This document shows positions 1 through 5,705 of a stretch of 6,522 nucleotides of DNA, one piece after another (position 1 is the stretch's first letter; each line of letters opens with the position of its first letter). The DNA lies in the NCBI GenBank assembly GCA_022561415.1, contig JADFRH010000139.1:1-6522 (forward strand), in the 5' to 3' direction. The notes beneath the pieces are model-generated. The model did no database searches, had not been told where the DNA came from, and was given only the letters and a program-made list of their open reading frames with translations. This DNA comes from Planctomycetota bacterium. Its GTDB lineage: Bacteria > Planctomycetota > Phycisphaerae > UBA1845. The position numbers were made by a program, and so were the translations under genes.

Positions 1-254
1 AACACGATCCCGACCACCACCCCGGTCGGCGCGCCGTCTGCAAAGGCCACCGCCAGGGCGTCGAACGTTGGCCGTCGAGGCTTGGCCTTGTCCCGCTCTA
101 TCAAGGAAAGATAACCCTGATTGATCCCCGCCTCGACCGCTAGCTCTTTCTGAGTCTTCCCACGCTCTATGCGGCGGCGTTTGATCCGAGCGCCGACCGT
201 TTCCGCTGCCCGGTCGGCCGCGATCGACAAGTCGTTCCTCATGCGCAATATCAT
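1..254 (-). CDS. XRE-family helix-turn-helix transcriptional regulator, 3' end cut by window edge
   Basis: Reading the minus strand from ATG at 254 gives 84 codons that stay open to the left edge. The protein begins MILRMRNDLS; a second in-frame ATG at 242 is an equally possible start, and neither has a clear Shine-Dalgarno. Residues about 22-70 form a typical Cro/C1 (XRE) helix-turn-helix: a basic helix (RIKRRRIERGKT), then QKELAVEAGINQGYLSLIER, where the Gln, the Ala-Gly turn and the Ser-Ile-Glu-Arg end are the usual conserved positions. Such proteins bind operator DNA as dimers and often repress their own promoter. Two similar inverted repeats lie directly upstream (257-301). The C-terminal part is outside the window, so any effector or peptidase domain cannot be judged. 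The family call is firm; the target is unknown. Confidence 0.85.
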   Translation of the reverse strand, partial: MILRMRNDLSIAADRAAETVGARIKRRRIERGKTQKELAVEAGINQGYLSLIERDKAKPRRPTFDALAVAFADGAPTGVVVGIV

Positions 255-256
255 AA

Positions 257-301
257 CGGGATAATATTTCCGAGCAATACGAAAACGGGGATCATTTCCC
301 C
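257..301. promoter_or_regulatory. Pair of similar inverted repeats, candidate operators of the XRE regulator
   Basis: Two related palindrome-like sites lie just upstream of the HTH gene. Site 1 is CGGGA-TAATAT-TTCCG (257-272, arms matching at 4 of 5 bases). Site 2 is GGGGA-TCATT-TCCCC (287-301, arms perfect). Their centres are about 30 bp apart, close to three helical turns, which would put two dimers on the same face of the DNA. On the minus strand, TATTAT (266-261) could serve as a -10 box overlapping site 1, although no good -35 is visible. The role as an autoregulatory operator is inferred from position and symmetry only. Confidence 0.4.
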
Positions 302-349
302 ATCCCCAACGCGAACCGTTTGTTATCGGACGATGCGCTTGCTTCGGCT

Positions 350-367
350 TGTGACCGCAGATTCACA
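350..367. promoter_or_regulatory. TGTGA-N8-TCACA inverted repeat upstream of rpsU
   Basis: A perfect 5-bp inverted repeat (TGTGA at 350-354, TCACA at 363-367) with an 8-nt spacer sits in the 275-bp gap between the divergent HTH and rpsU genes. It resembles CRP/FNR-type half-sites, but that family normally has a 6-nt spacer, so this is only a symmetric site of unknown meaning. The rest of this gap (about 302-518) shows a 10-bp direct repeat, TCGGACGATG, at 326-335 and 400-409. I see no convincing sigma-70 promoter there. Confidence 0.2.
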
Positions 368-518
368 CGCGCTGCGGATTGAGAAAGTCACCGCTGGCGT
401 CGGACGATGGGATGCCATAGAATGCGGGGCTCCGCTACGCGGCGGGCCGAAGTATCGGTATCGTCGCGGCGGAGGGCAGGTTGTGAAATGTGTTGGCCCA
501 TGACGAATCACCGTCGGT

Positions 519-524
519 AAGGAG
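519..524 (+). promoter_or_regulatory. Strong Shine-Dalgarno of rpsU, fixes the GTG start
   Basis: AAGGAG ends 5 nt before GTG at 530. It is one of the best ribosome binding sites in the window and supports the GTG start, which also gives the expected bS21 N-terminus (VRVRPRGNES). Confidence 0.8.
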
Positions 525-529
525 TTGCA

Positions 530-739
530 GTGGTACGAGTTAGACCTCGCGGTAATGAATCCATCCAGCAGATGTTGAAACGCTTCAAGCGACTTTGCCA
601 GCGCGAAGGCCTAACGCGTGACATGAAGAGGCACAGCTATTACGAAAAGCCGTCCGAACGAAAGCGACGACAGTTGCGTAAGTCCATTCGCAAGGTGGAG
701 CGCGATTTGATGATCGCTGCGGCTGCCAAAACGACATAG
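530..739 (+). CDS. rpsU: 30S ribosomal protein bS21
   Basis: This 69-residue, very basic protein matches bS21 in length and pattern: an N-terminal strand VRVRPRGNESI, then a helix with QMLKRFKRLCQREG, then the YEKPSERKRRQ block and an Arg/Lys-rich second helix. bS21 binds the small subunit near the 3' end of 16S rRNA and aids initiation. The GTG start is chosen because AAGGAG lies 5 nt upstream and the resulting N-terminus fits the family. The C-terminal tail (MIAAAAKTT) is short and not conserved. A hairpin with a following T-run (763-799) lies just after the stop, suggesting that most transcripts end there. The gene is oriented away from the HTH gene on its left; the next gene on the same strand, an oxidoreductase, has no obvious functional link. 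Confidence 0.93.
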   Translation: MVRVRPRGNESIQQMLKRFKRLCQREGLTRDMKRHSYYEKPSERKRRQLRKSIRKVERDLMIAAAAKTT

Positions 740-762
740 GCGAAGCATGCAAGGCAATCCGG

Positions 763-799
763 CCGGTCTGGTCTCACGACGCAGCGCCGACCGGTTTTT
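763..799 (+). terminator. Probable intrinsic terminator after rpsU
   Basis: CCGGTC (763-768) pairs perfectly with GACCGG (789-794), and five T residues (795-799) follow at once. The stem is only 6 bp and the loop is 20 nt, so strength is uncertain. It ends 18 nt before the ATG of the next gene, so that gene must be read by read-through or from a start site very near its own ATG. Confidence 0.55.
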
Positions 800-817
800 C
801 TCTTGCGCCGAAAAGCA

Positions 818-1600
818 ATGATCGATCAGAAAGTAGCACTCGTCACCGGCGGCTCGCGCGGCATTGGTCGCGCCATCTGCCTCGAGTTGGCCACGGCCGG
901 CTACGCCGTATTGATCAACTTCAACGAGAACCTCGACGCAGCCGAGGAAACGAGGCAGAACGTCGAGCGCATCGGCACACCGGTCGACATCTGCCAGGCC
1001 GACATCACGGCCAAGTCACATCGCGATCTGCTCGTCGGCTTCACCATGGAGCGATTCGGGCGCATCGATCTGTTCGTCAGCAACGCCGGTCGAGCGCCGA
1101 GCGTTCGCAAGGACATTCTCGATACCGAAGAGGAAAGCTTTGACACGATTCTCGACGCCAACCTTCGCGCTCCCTACTTCCTGACGCAGCGCGTCGCGCG
1201 CGAGATGATCGGGCTGATCGAATCGAAATCGATCGACGGCGCGAGCATCGTGTTCATCACGTCACTGCGATCGTATACGGCCGCGAAGGACTACGGCGAA
1301 TACTGTATCAGCAAGGCCGGGCTGAGCATGGTGAGCACGCTGTTCGCCGCGAGGCTCGCCGGACACGGCATCAACGTGTACGAAATCAGCCCCGGCATTA
1401 TCGAGACGGACATGACCTCGGCGAAAAGCGTGCGCGATCACTACAACGCCAAGCTCGCGGCCGGCATGACGCCGATCAACCGCTGGGGCAAGCCTGAAGA
1501 AGTCGCCAAAGCGGTCGGCGCAATCGCCCGCGGCGAATTTCCCTTCACGACCGGTTCGGTATTCCACGTCGACGGTGGCTGGCACCTTCGGGAACTGTAG
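818..1600 (+). CDS. SDR-family oxidoreductase, FabG-like (3-oxoacyl-ACP reductase type)
   Basis: A 260-residue classical short-chain dehydrogenase. Seen in order: the nucleotide-binding loop TGGSRGIG (residues 10-17), the D-I pair after strand 4 (ADIT, about 61-64), the structural NAG motif (89-91), Asn115, catalytic Ser149 (FITS), Tyr162 and Lys166 in EYCISK, the SPG-IIETDM loop (191-199), and the C-terminal TGSVFHVDGGW segment. The overall pattern, including NAGRAPSVRKDIL, GEYCISKAGLSM and PINRWGKPEEVA, agrees with the subfamily commonly annotated as 3-ketoacyl-ACP reductase. Members of this group often act on other ketones or sugars, so the true substrate is open. NAD(P)H dependence is expected. 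ATG at 818 is preferred over TTG at 803 because it places the first strand normally; the ribosome binding site is weak (GAAAAG). It lies just downstream of the rpsU terminator-like hairpin. Confidence 0.9.
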   Translation: MIDQKVALVTGGSRGIGRAICLELATAGYAVLINFNENLDAAEETRQNVERIGTPVDICQADITAKSHRDLLVGFTMERFGRIDLFVSNAGRAPSVRKDILDTEEESFDTILDANLRAPYFLTQRVAREMIGLIESKSIDGASIVFITSLRSYTAAKDYGEYCISKAGLSMVSTLFAARLAGHGINVYEISPGIIETDMTSAKSVRDHYNAKLAAGMTPINRWGKPEEVAKAVGAIARGEFPFTTGSVFHVDGGWHLREL

Positions 1601-1768
1601 TCGCTACGACTCGTCCACGGATTTCATGGTACGAGACGCTCGCCATTATCGGCCTCGGCTCGCACGGCTCCCCCGTTTTCCCTCGTAACTTCTGCCGCCC
1701 CGATCATCGTTCGATAGCTAGCTCCAGGGAGAGGGTTCCCCGCCGATTCCTTGGGTTTGCTCCAGCGC

Positions 1769-2506
1769 ATGGTCGAACCGATCAGCCACAACGCGATACT
1801 CGCATCGATGTTCGGCACGGCGCCTGCGCGCCCGCTCTCCGCTCGAATCGCGAACGCCGACAACGAAAAGACTACGATCGGCGGGACTTCCAGAGTCGAT
1901 GTCTATCCACAACCCACCGACAGCGCCGAGTTCTCGATGGGCATTCTCGGCGCGCCTTCCAGGACGAATGAGCAGAACGCGACCGACCGGGCCGGCACAT
2001 CTTCGGGTACAAGCAAACTAAGCGAAGAGGAGCAGGCCGAGGTCCGCAAGCTCAAGCGACGCGACCAGGAGGTCCGCCGTCACGAGCAAGCTCACAAAGG
2101 GGCGGCCGGTTCGAGCGCAAGCGGTGGACCCAGTTTCGAATATACGACCGGACCCGACGGAAAGCGCTACGCCGTCGGCGGTGAGGTCAACATCGATACC
2201 TCCGAAGTCCCCGGTAACCCGCAGGCGACGATATCCAAGATGCAACAGATTCGTCGCGCCGCTCAGGCACCGGCCAATCCGTCCTCCCGGGACCGCGCCG
2301 TGGCGGCTCAAGCGGCCACCGCCGAACGCGCCGCCAGGGCGGAACTCGCCGAACATCGGCGCACGGACTCGTTGGACGAGGCCGACGCCAACCCCGTCTT
2401 GCCAACGGGATCAAGTCCCAGACCAACCGGTGCGAGCGTCGAGCCGCGAAGTCCGGCGAACCATTCCAGCACGACAACCGGTGCGCTGCTGGACCTGATC
2501 GCCTAG
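1769..2506 (+). CDS. SprA-related putative metalloprotease (HEQAH protein)
   Basis: About 245 residues from ATG 1769; in-frame TTG codons at 1751 and 1757 could extend it. The purine-rich AGGGAGAGGG at 1726-1735 is too far from any of these starts to settle the choice. Residues about 1-80 are low-complexity and polar. The conserved core, about 84-190, reads LSEEEQAEVRKLKRRDQEVR, then HEQAH (105-109), a Gly/Ser stretch, FEYTTGPDGKRYAVGGEVNI, a P-G-NPQATISKMQ segment and AAQAPANPSSRDRAVAAQAA. This is the pattern of the SprA-related family (Pfam PF12118), annotated as putative metalloproteases because HEQAH fits the HExxH zinc motif; activity in this family is, to my knowledge, not firmly proven. 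The tail is Ser/Thr/Pro-rich. No signal peptide or membrane segment is visible. The TAG stop lies inside the left terminal repeat of the 2503-2660 element, so the original C-terminus may have been altered. Confidence 0.8.
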   Translation: MVEPISHNAILASMFGTAPARPLSARIANADNEKTTIGGTSRVDVYPQPTDSAEFSMGILGAPSRTNEQNATDRAGTSSGTSKLSEEEQAEVRKLKRRDQEVRRHEQAHKGAAGSSASGGPSFEYTTGPDGKRYAVGGEVNIDTSEVPGNPQATISKMQQIRRAAQAPANPSSRDRAVAAQAATAERAARAELAEHRRTDSLDEADANPVLPTGSSPRPTGASVEPRSPANHSSTTTGALLDLIA

Positions 2507-2660
2507 TGCTCTGTCAGCGTTGAATCGACGAGTTCGTGTGCCACGGCTCTGGGAGCCGTGTTGACCCACAATCACAGCTCCCGGGAGCACTGGTCATAGA
2601 GCAGTGGCACACGTTTTGACCTATTCTCAACCCGCCAATCGACGGCTGGCACAGCACTAG
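2503..2660. mobile_element. 158-bp MITE-like element with 16-bp terminal inverted repeats
   Basis: The ends CTAGTGCTCTGTCAGC (2503-2518) and GCTGGCACAGCACTAG (2645-2660) are inverted repeats matching at 14 of 16 positions. The sequence just inside each end is also partly similar in inverted orientation, and the middle holds perfect nested hairpins (2535-2613). It has no coding capacity. This is the architecture of a miniature inverted-repeat element or a large REP/BIME-like palindromic unit moved in trans by a transposase elsewhere. The ends carry CTAG, which could be part of the repeat or a target duplication; one copy cannot separate these. It lies between the convergent SprA-like and histidine kinase genes and supplies the SprA-like gene's stop codon. 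Transposase family unknown. Confidence 0.6.
2535..2613. repeat. Nested hairpin core of the 158-bp element
   Basis: CGTGTGCCAC (2535-2544) and GTGGCACACG (2604-2613) form a perfect 10-bp outer stem. Inside it are CACGGCTC-TGG-GAGCCGTG (2542-2560), a perfect 8-bp stem with a 3-nt loop, and GCTCCCGGGAGC (2577-2588), a perfect 12-bp palindrome. The two inner structures compete with or stack on the outer stem, as in a cruciform or a three-way junction. TTTT at 2614-2617 follows the right arm, so on the plus strand the unit could also end transcription of the SprA-like gene. Confidence 0.75.
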
Positions 2661-2760
2661 ATATCTGTCAACCTCGAGTCTGCGGACCGCCCTCGCGTGG
2701 GCGTCGGGCTTGACCGGTAGATCGAACGTTGACGCTATGTGGGAGCCGAAATTGCGTCGG

Positions 2761-4425
2761 CTACCCCGGCCCCGCCGTCTTTCCGCTGTCAGCGAGGCAG
2801 CTTCGTTCGATGGGAAGGATGATGTGGAATGTGGTACCCTGACCGTCCGCGGTCTCGAATTCGATCTCGCCGTTGAGTTCGGCAACGATCTTCTTCGCCG
2901 CCGCGAGACCCAGCCCGGTGCCCCCGTGGCCCTTGGATGAATGAAACGCGTCGAAGACGTAGTCCATTTCGTCGGAGGGGATGCCCGGACCGTTGTCTCC
3001 AATGGATACGACGACCCGGTTGCGTTCGGGATAATACCGGGTCGAAATTTTGATGCGGCCGCTCTCGCGGGGAACCGCCTCGATGGCGTTGAGCAAAATG
3101 TTGCTGATGACCTGATGCATGCCGTTTTGATCGACCGGCACGGCCGGCATCTCCTCGAAGTCCGTCAGGATCATGACCGACTTCTCATCCGCGCGGTGCT
3201 GCGACAGCTCCATCACGTCCTCGACGATCTTGCTTAGCTGCCCCATCTCGATAGCGGGCTTCCGCTCCTTGCTGAACGTCAACATGTTCATCGTGAGCAC
3301 GAAGATTCGATCGAGATTGCGCCGCACCAGCGACCAGCCGGACTCGGTCGTCTCCAACGACTTGTTCTTGAGACCCAGCTCGACGACGTCCGCACCACCC
3401 TGCATACCCTGAAGGATGTTGCGTATGTAATGCGAGAGGTGTGCGACGGTCTCGCCGGCCGCCGCCAATCGCTCCGTCTGCACGCGCGACTCCATCAGCC
3501 GCATGTTGTCAATGGCCATTCCCGCGAGGCGACCGATCGACACCACCAACCGCAACTGCTCCTGGGTGTAGGTATGATGCGACATGGAACAATCGAGGTG
3601 GAAGATACCTTTGACCTCGTTTCTGGTGATGATGGGCACGCAAATGATGCTGCGAAGCGCGAGCCGGTGGATGCTGTCGGGCATGTTGTCGCTGCTGAAC
3701 CGATCATCGGTCATCGCGTTCGCACACAGCACACCCTCGCGCGTCTTCAGAACGTGGTTGATGATGGTCTGGGACGTCATGATCTTCGGGCGGCGCTTGG
3801 GGTCGAGCGTTCGATAGCGAACGACCTGGGGCATGAGTTCTCCGGTCTCGGGATCGTGAATCAGAAGGACGAGCCGGTCGACAACAACGTGACCGAAGAG
3901 CACGTCGACCACCCGTTCGAGAAGCGCCTCCGCCGAGTCGACCACGCCGATCAACTCGGCGACGTTGTAGACGACATTCCAGGCGGCCACGGCGTCGGCC
4001 GTCTCGGGGGCTTGCAGGATCACGCTCTCCTGCGACGCGTCCACGGCCGAGAGAATCGAAGCGCCGCCCGCCGGGCTTGAAAGATCCAGGTCCACCTCAT
4101 CGCGTATCGCGTCGACCCCGGAGAAACCCCTCGCGTACTCGTGCCCGCCGAAAACGAGCACGGAACTTCCGACGCGAATCTGGTCCCCGTGCTTCAGCTC
4201 GGTCGGCGCTACGATTCGCTGTCCGTTGACGTACGTCCCGTTGGAACTGTTAAGGTCGGACAGCATCCAGGCGCCGTTTTCGAAGCGAAGCTCCGCGTGA
4301 CGGCGGGACGCGCCGTTATCGCTCAACTGAATCTGATCGGACGTGCGTCCGATGATCGAAGGCTCAGCCGGCGTATGATAGGTTCGGCCCTTGTCCGGAC
4401 CTTGAAGTACAAACAGAGTGGGCAC
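2761..4425 (-). CDS. FHA-GAF sensor histidine kinase
   Basis: A 554-residue protein. Residues about 1-95 are a forkhead-associated domain with the phosphothreonine-binding signature: GR at 26-27, SRRHA at 40-44 and NSSNGT at 59-64. A linker leads to a GAF domain (about 150-312). Then come the dimerisation and phosphoacceptor helix with AHLSHYIRN (His332 is the likely phosphorylated residue), the N-box HQVISNILLNAIEA (437-450, Asn446), the G1 box DNGPGIP (477-483), the F-box FDAF (491-494) and the G2 box GTGLGLA (502-508). The usual acidic residue after the phospho-His is Tyr here, a variant I believe is shared by a subgroup of FHA-GAF kinases. No membrane segment is seen, so it should be cytoplasmic, sensing through GAF and possibly docking to Ser/Thr-phosphorylated partners. 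GTG 4425 is supported by GGGAGA at 4438-4433. No response regulator is adjacent, so its partner is unknown. Confidence 0.93.
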   Translation of the reverse strand: MPTLFVLQGPDKGRTYHTPAEPSIIGRTSDQIQLSDNGASRRHAELRFENGAWMLSDLNSSNGTYVNGQRIVAPTELKHGDQIRVGSSVLVFGGHEYARGFSGVDAIRDEVDLDLSSPAGGASILSAVDASQESVILQAPETADAVAAWNVVYNVAELIGVVDSAEALLERVVDVLFGHVVVDRLVLLIHDPETGELMPQVVRYRTLDPKRRPKIMTSQTIINHVLKTREGVLCANAMTDDRFSSDNMPDSIHRLALRSIICVPIITRNEVKGIFHLDCSMSHHTYTQEQLRLVVSIGRLAGMAIDNMRLMESRVQTERLAAAGETVAHLSHYIRNILQGMQGGADVVELGLKNKSLETTESGWSLVRRNLDRIFVLTMNMLTFSKERKPAIEMGQLSKIVEDVMELSQHRADEKSVMILTDFEEMPAVPVDQNGMHQVISNILLNAIEAVPRESGRIKISTRYYPERNRVVVSIGDNGPGIPSDEMDYVFDAFHSSKGHGGTGLGLAAAKKIVAELNGEIEFETADGQGTTFHIILPIERSCLADSGKTAGPG

Positions 4426-4432
4426 CGCCGAT

Positions 4433-4438
4433 TCTCCC
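4433..4438 (-). promoter_or_regulatory. Shine-Dalgarno of the histidine kinase gene, fixes the GTG start
   Basis: GGGAGA on the minus strand ends 7 nt before GTG at 4425. This spacing and the immediate FHA strand (PTLFVLQG) after the start support a GTG start. Confidence 0.65.
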
Positions 4439-4533
4439 GACCTGCATAAAAAACGGAGCTACGCCTGCGAACGCTCGCGTCATCGGCTCCCGGCGACGTG
4501 ATCGTTGACCGCGCGTTCGACAGGCACCCTTCG

Positions 4534-4562
4534 ACCGTAGCGAGTCTATCGGTGCTTGTCAA
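4534..4562 (-). promoter_or_regulatory. Possible sigma-70 promoter for the histidine kinase gene
   Basis: On the minus strand there is a perfect TTGACA (4562-4557), a 17-nt spacer, and TACGGT (4539-4534) as a weak -10 (3 of 6 consensus bases). It would start transcription near 4527 and leave a leader of about 100 nt before GTG 4425. The weak -10 keeps this tentative. Confidence 0.35.
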
Positions 4563-4792
4563 TTCCCGGTGTACCGGCCGACCGGAAGGAAAGGCGATAT
4601 CGGACTGTTCCCACGGCACCGCCGGCGTTTGAATTGTGAGGGCCGACGCCGCCCGATGCTCGCCCGCGTATGTTCAAGACCGTGGCCTGCGCGACCGACA
4701 ATCTGGCTAGGGACCGCGCGCTGCGTTTCGCGGTGCGCCCGGAGTTCTTACACCTGTTCGTACGGGATTCAGCACGGTGGCGTGATCTGTAC

Positions 4793-4797
4793 GGAGG
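4793..4797 (+). promoter_or_regulatory. GGAGG Shine-Dalgarno that points to a TTG start at 4806
   Basis: GGAGG ends 8 nt before TTG 4806 (CTG 4803 is 5 nt away). No ATG lies in frame near here, and the only other plausible start, GTG 4782, has no such motif. This decides the start of the following gene. Confidence 0.6.
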
Positions 4798-4805
4798 ATC
4801 TTCTG

Positions 4806-5327
4806 TTGCAAGCATCCCAGAAAAACCGACAAATCGGACCAAGCCGTCAGCCGCCGGACGCCTTCGGACCGCGTAAATCACGTGAGACCGAGTCCGAATT
4901 GGACTCCCTGGTGCCCGTGCTCAAGAAGCACGGCGTCGACGGCCCCCGTACGGCAAAGTCCGGCGGACCTGAACGTCTTCAAATGCTCCGTAAGCTTATG
5001 CTTGAAAAGCTGATCCCGGTCTTCGTCGAACTCGTTGAGAAATACTCCGAGGCGGGCTTCGCCATGCAGATGGACGCGTCGAATTTCCTGGAAGGCGGTC
5101 GCGAAATCCGCTTCGAGTTCGGTATCGGAGATTATAGGACGGAGCTGCTGGGCACCGTGACGACCGAAGCCATCGCGTTTCACGAAACGCGATTCAGTCC
5201 CAACGTTCACGGCGATCTCATCAGCGGCCCCATGCTCCGCCTGCACACCCTCGACTCCGTAACCTTCCGTGACTTCGTCTGCGAACGACTGCTCGTACTG
5301 GCGCGATCACGCTTGCGGCAGCGTTAG
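4806..5327 (+). CDS. Hypothetical protein, about 173 residues, TTG start
   Basis: I do not recognise a family. From TTG 4806 the protein has a polar, probably disordered first 55 residues, then a helical segment rich in Leu, Glu and Lys (LQMLRKLMLEKLIPVFVELVEKYSEAG), followed by alternating short strands (FAMQMDASNF, EIRFEFGIGDYRTELLGTVT, AIAFHETRF) and a final amphipathic helix (TFRDFVCERLLVLARSRLRQR). This is a coherent small alpha/beta fold with no signal peptide, membrane segment or catalytic motif. GC-rich codon use like the genes to the left supports a real gene. The frame is open further upstream to 4569, but that extension reads as Arg/Pro/Cys-rich non-coding sequence. It is divergent from the histidine kinase; no functional link is visible. 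No terminator with a T-run follows it. Confidence 0.7.
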   Translation: MQASQKNRQIGPSRQPPDAFGPRKSRETESELDSLVPVLKKHGVDGPRTAKSGGPERLQMLRKLMLEKLIPVFVELVEKYSEAGFAMQMDASNFLEGGREIRFEFGIGDYRTELLGTVTTEAIAFHETRFSPNVHGDLISGPMLRLHTLDSVTFRDFVCERLLVLARSRLRQR

Positions 5328-5412
5328 CACATGCTCTGTTCTCTGTAGCGCCCGAAGCTGCGTTTCCCCCGAGAGATTGTCTCGAAACAGAGACGCGCTG
5401 TGCGAGAACGCT

Positions 5413-5700
5413 CTAGTCCCTGTGCCGCTTGCCCAGCTCGACGTCTTCGCGCCGAGCCGCACCGCGCGTTTCGACCTTGGTTTGGCGGAACTCGTCCATG
5501 CCCGGGGGCTCGGGGAACGCGGCGCTCAACCTCCACGGAGGATCCTGCGCTGTGCACAGCCGCTCGACGTAGGGTCTGAGGTCATCGTACGTCAGTTGTC
5601 GCTGCTGAAGCGGAAGGTGCTTCCAGAGCTTCGCCTTGAACAGAGAGGCGATACGCGGATGTTTGATGTAGGCCTCGATCTCATCCCGAAAAACGATGCG
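5413..5700 (-). pseudogene. Unrecognised minus-strand gene, 5' end missing at the junction
   Basis: Read on the minus strand, the frame runs from the junction area to TAG at 5415-5413 and encodes a protein-like C-terminus: DEIEAYIKHPRIASLFKAKL, then WKHLPLQQRQLTYDDLRPYV, ERLCTAQDPPWRLSAAF, PEPPGMDEFRQTKVETRG and AARREDVELGKRHRD. The mix of aromatic, acidic and hydrophobic residues is typical of a real protein, unlike the other frames here. There is no ATG, GTG or TTG in frame between the upstream stop (TGA at 5745-5743) and this body, so the gene has no start of its own: its 5' part is missing. The true upstream limit is probably between 5672 and 5705. Family unknown. Its codons match the GC-rich left part of the window. 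Confidence 0.6.
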
Positions 5701-5705
5701 GATAT
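5672..5705. other. Sequence junction where two genes lose their 5' ends
   Basis: Left of this stretch the minus-strand gene (stop at 5413) reads sensibly. Right of it a plus-strand PglZ-like frame begins mid-protein; its frame is closed by TAG at 5669-5671. Base composition and codon use change here too: TTA leucine codons are absent from the SDR gene but make up 4 of the 14 Leu codons in the right-hand ATPase fragment. A GATC at 5677-5680 lies inside the interval. The interval can be a recombination or insertion boundary or an artefactual join. Confidence 0.6.

Larger units (their letters stand above)
4426..4805. other. Divergent intergenic region between the histidine kinase and the 4806 gene
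   Basis: This 380-bp stretch holds the putative promoter and ribosome binding site of the minus-strand kinase gene and the GGAGG of the plus-strand 4806 gene. The open frames inside it translate to Arg/Pro/Ser-rich sequence without family features, and I consider them non-coding. An ATG frame at 4670-4876 overlaps the next gene and has no ribosome binding site. I see no clear promoter for the plus-strand gene, no RNA gene and no operator-like palindrome. Confidence 0.5.

Noticed and set aside
323..511. Minus-strand 62-residue open frame between the HTH gene and rpsU
   Set aside because: Pro/Arg/Ser-rich translation without family features and no ribosome binding site; looks non-coding.
2688..2703. 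CGCCC-TCGCGT-GGGCG hairpin downstream of the histidine kinase stop as its terminator
   Set aside because: The stem is 5 bp without a T-run on the minus strand; expected by chance in GC-rich DNA.
4670..4876. Small plus-strand frame MFKTVACATDNLARD... as a separate gene
   Set aside because: No ribosome binding site, and it overlaps the better-supported TTG gene in another frame. Its C-terminal half is clearly a shadow of that gene.
5361..5410. Hairpin CGAGA-GATTG-TCTCG after the 4806 gene as a terminator
   Set aside because: The stem is only 5 bp and no T-run follows on either strand, so it is not supported as a terminator.
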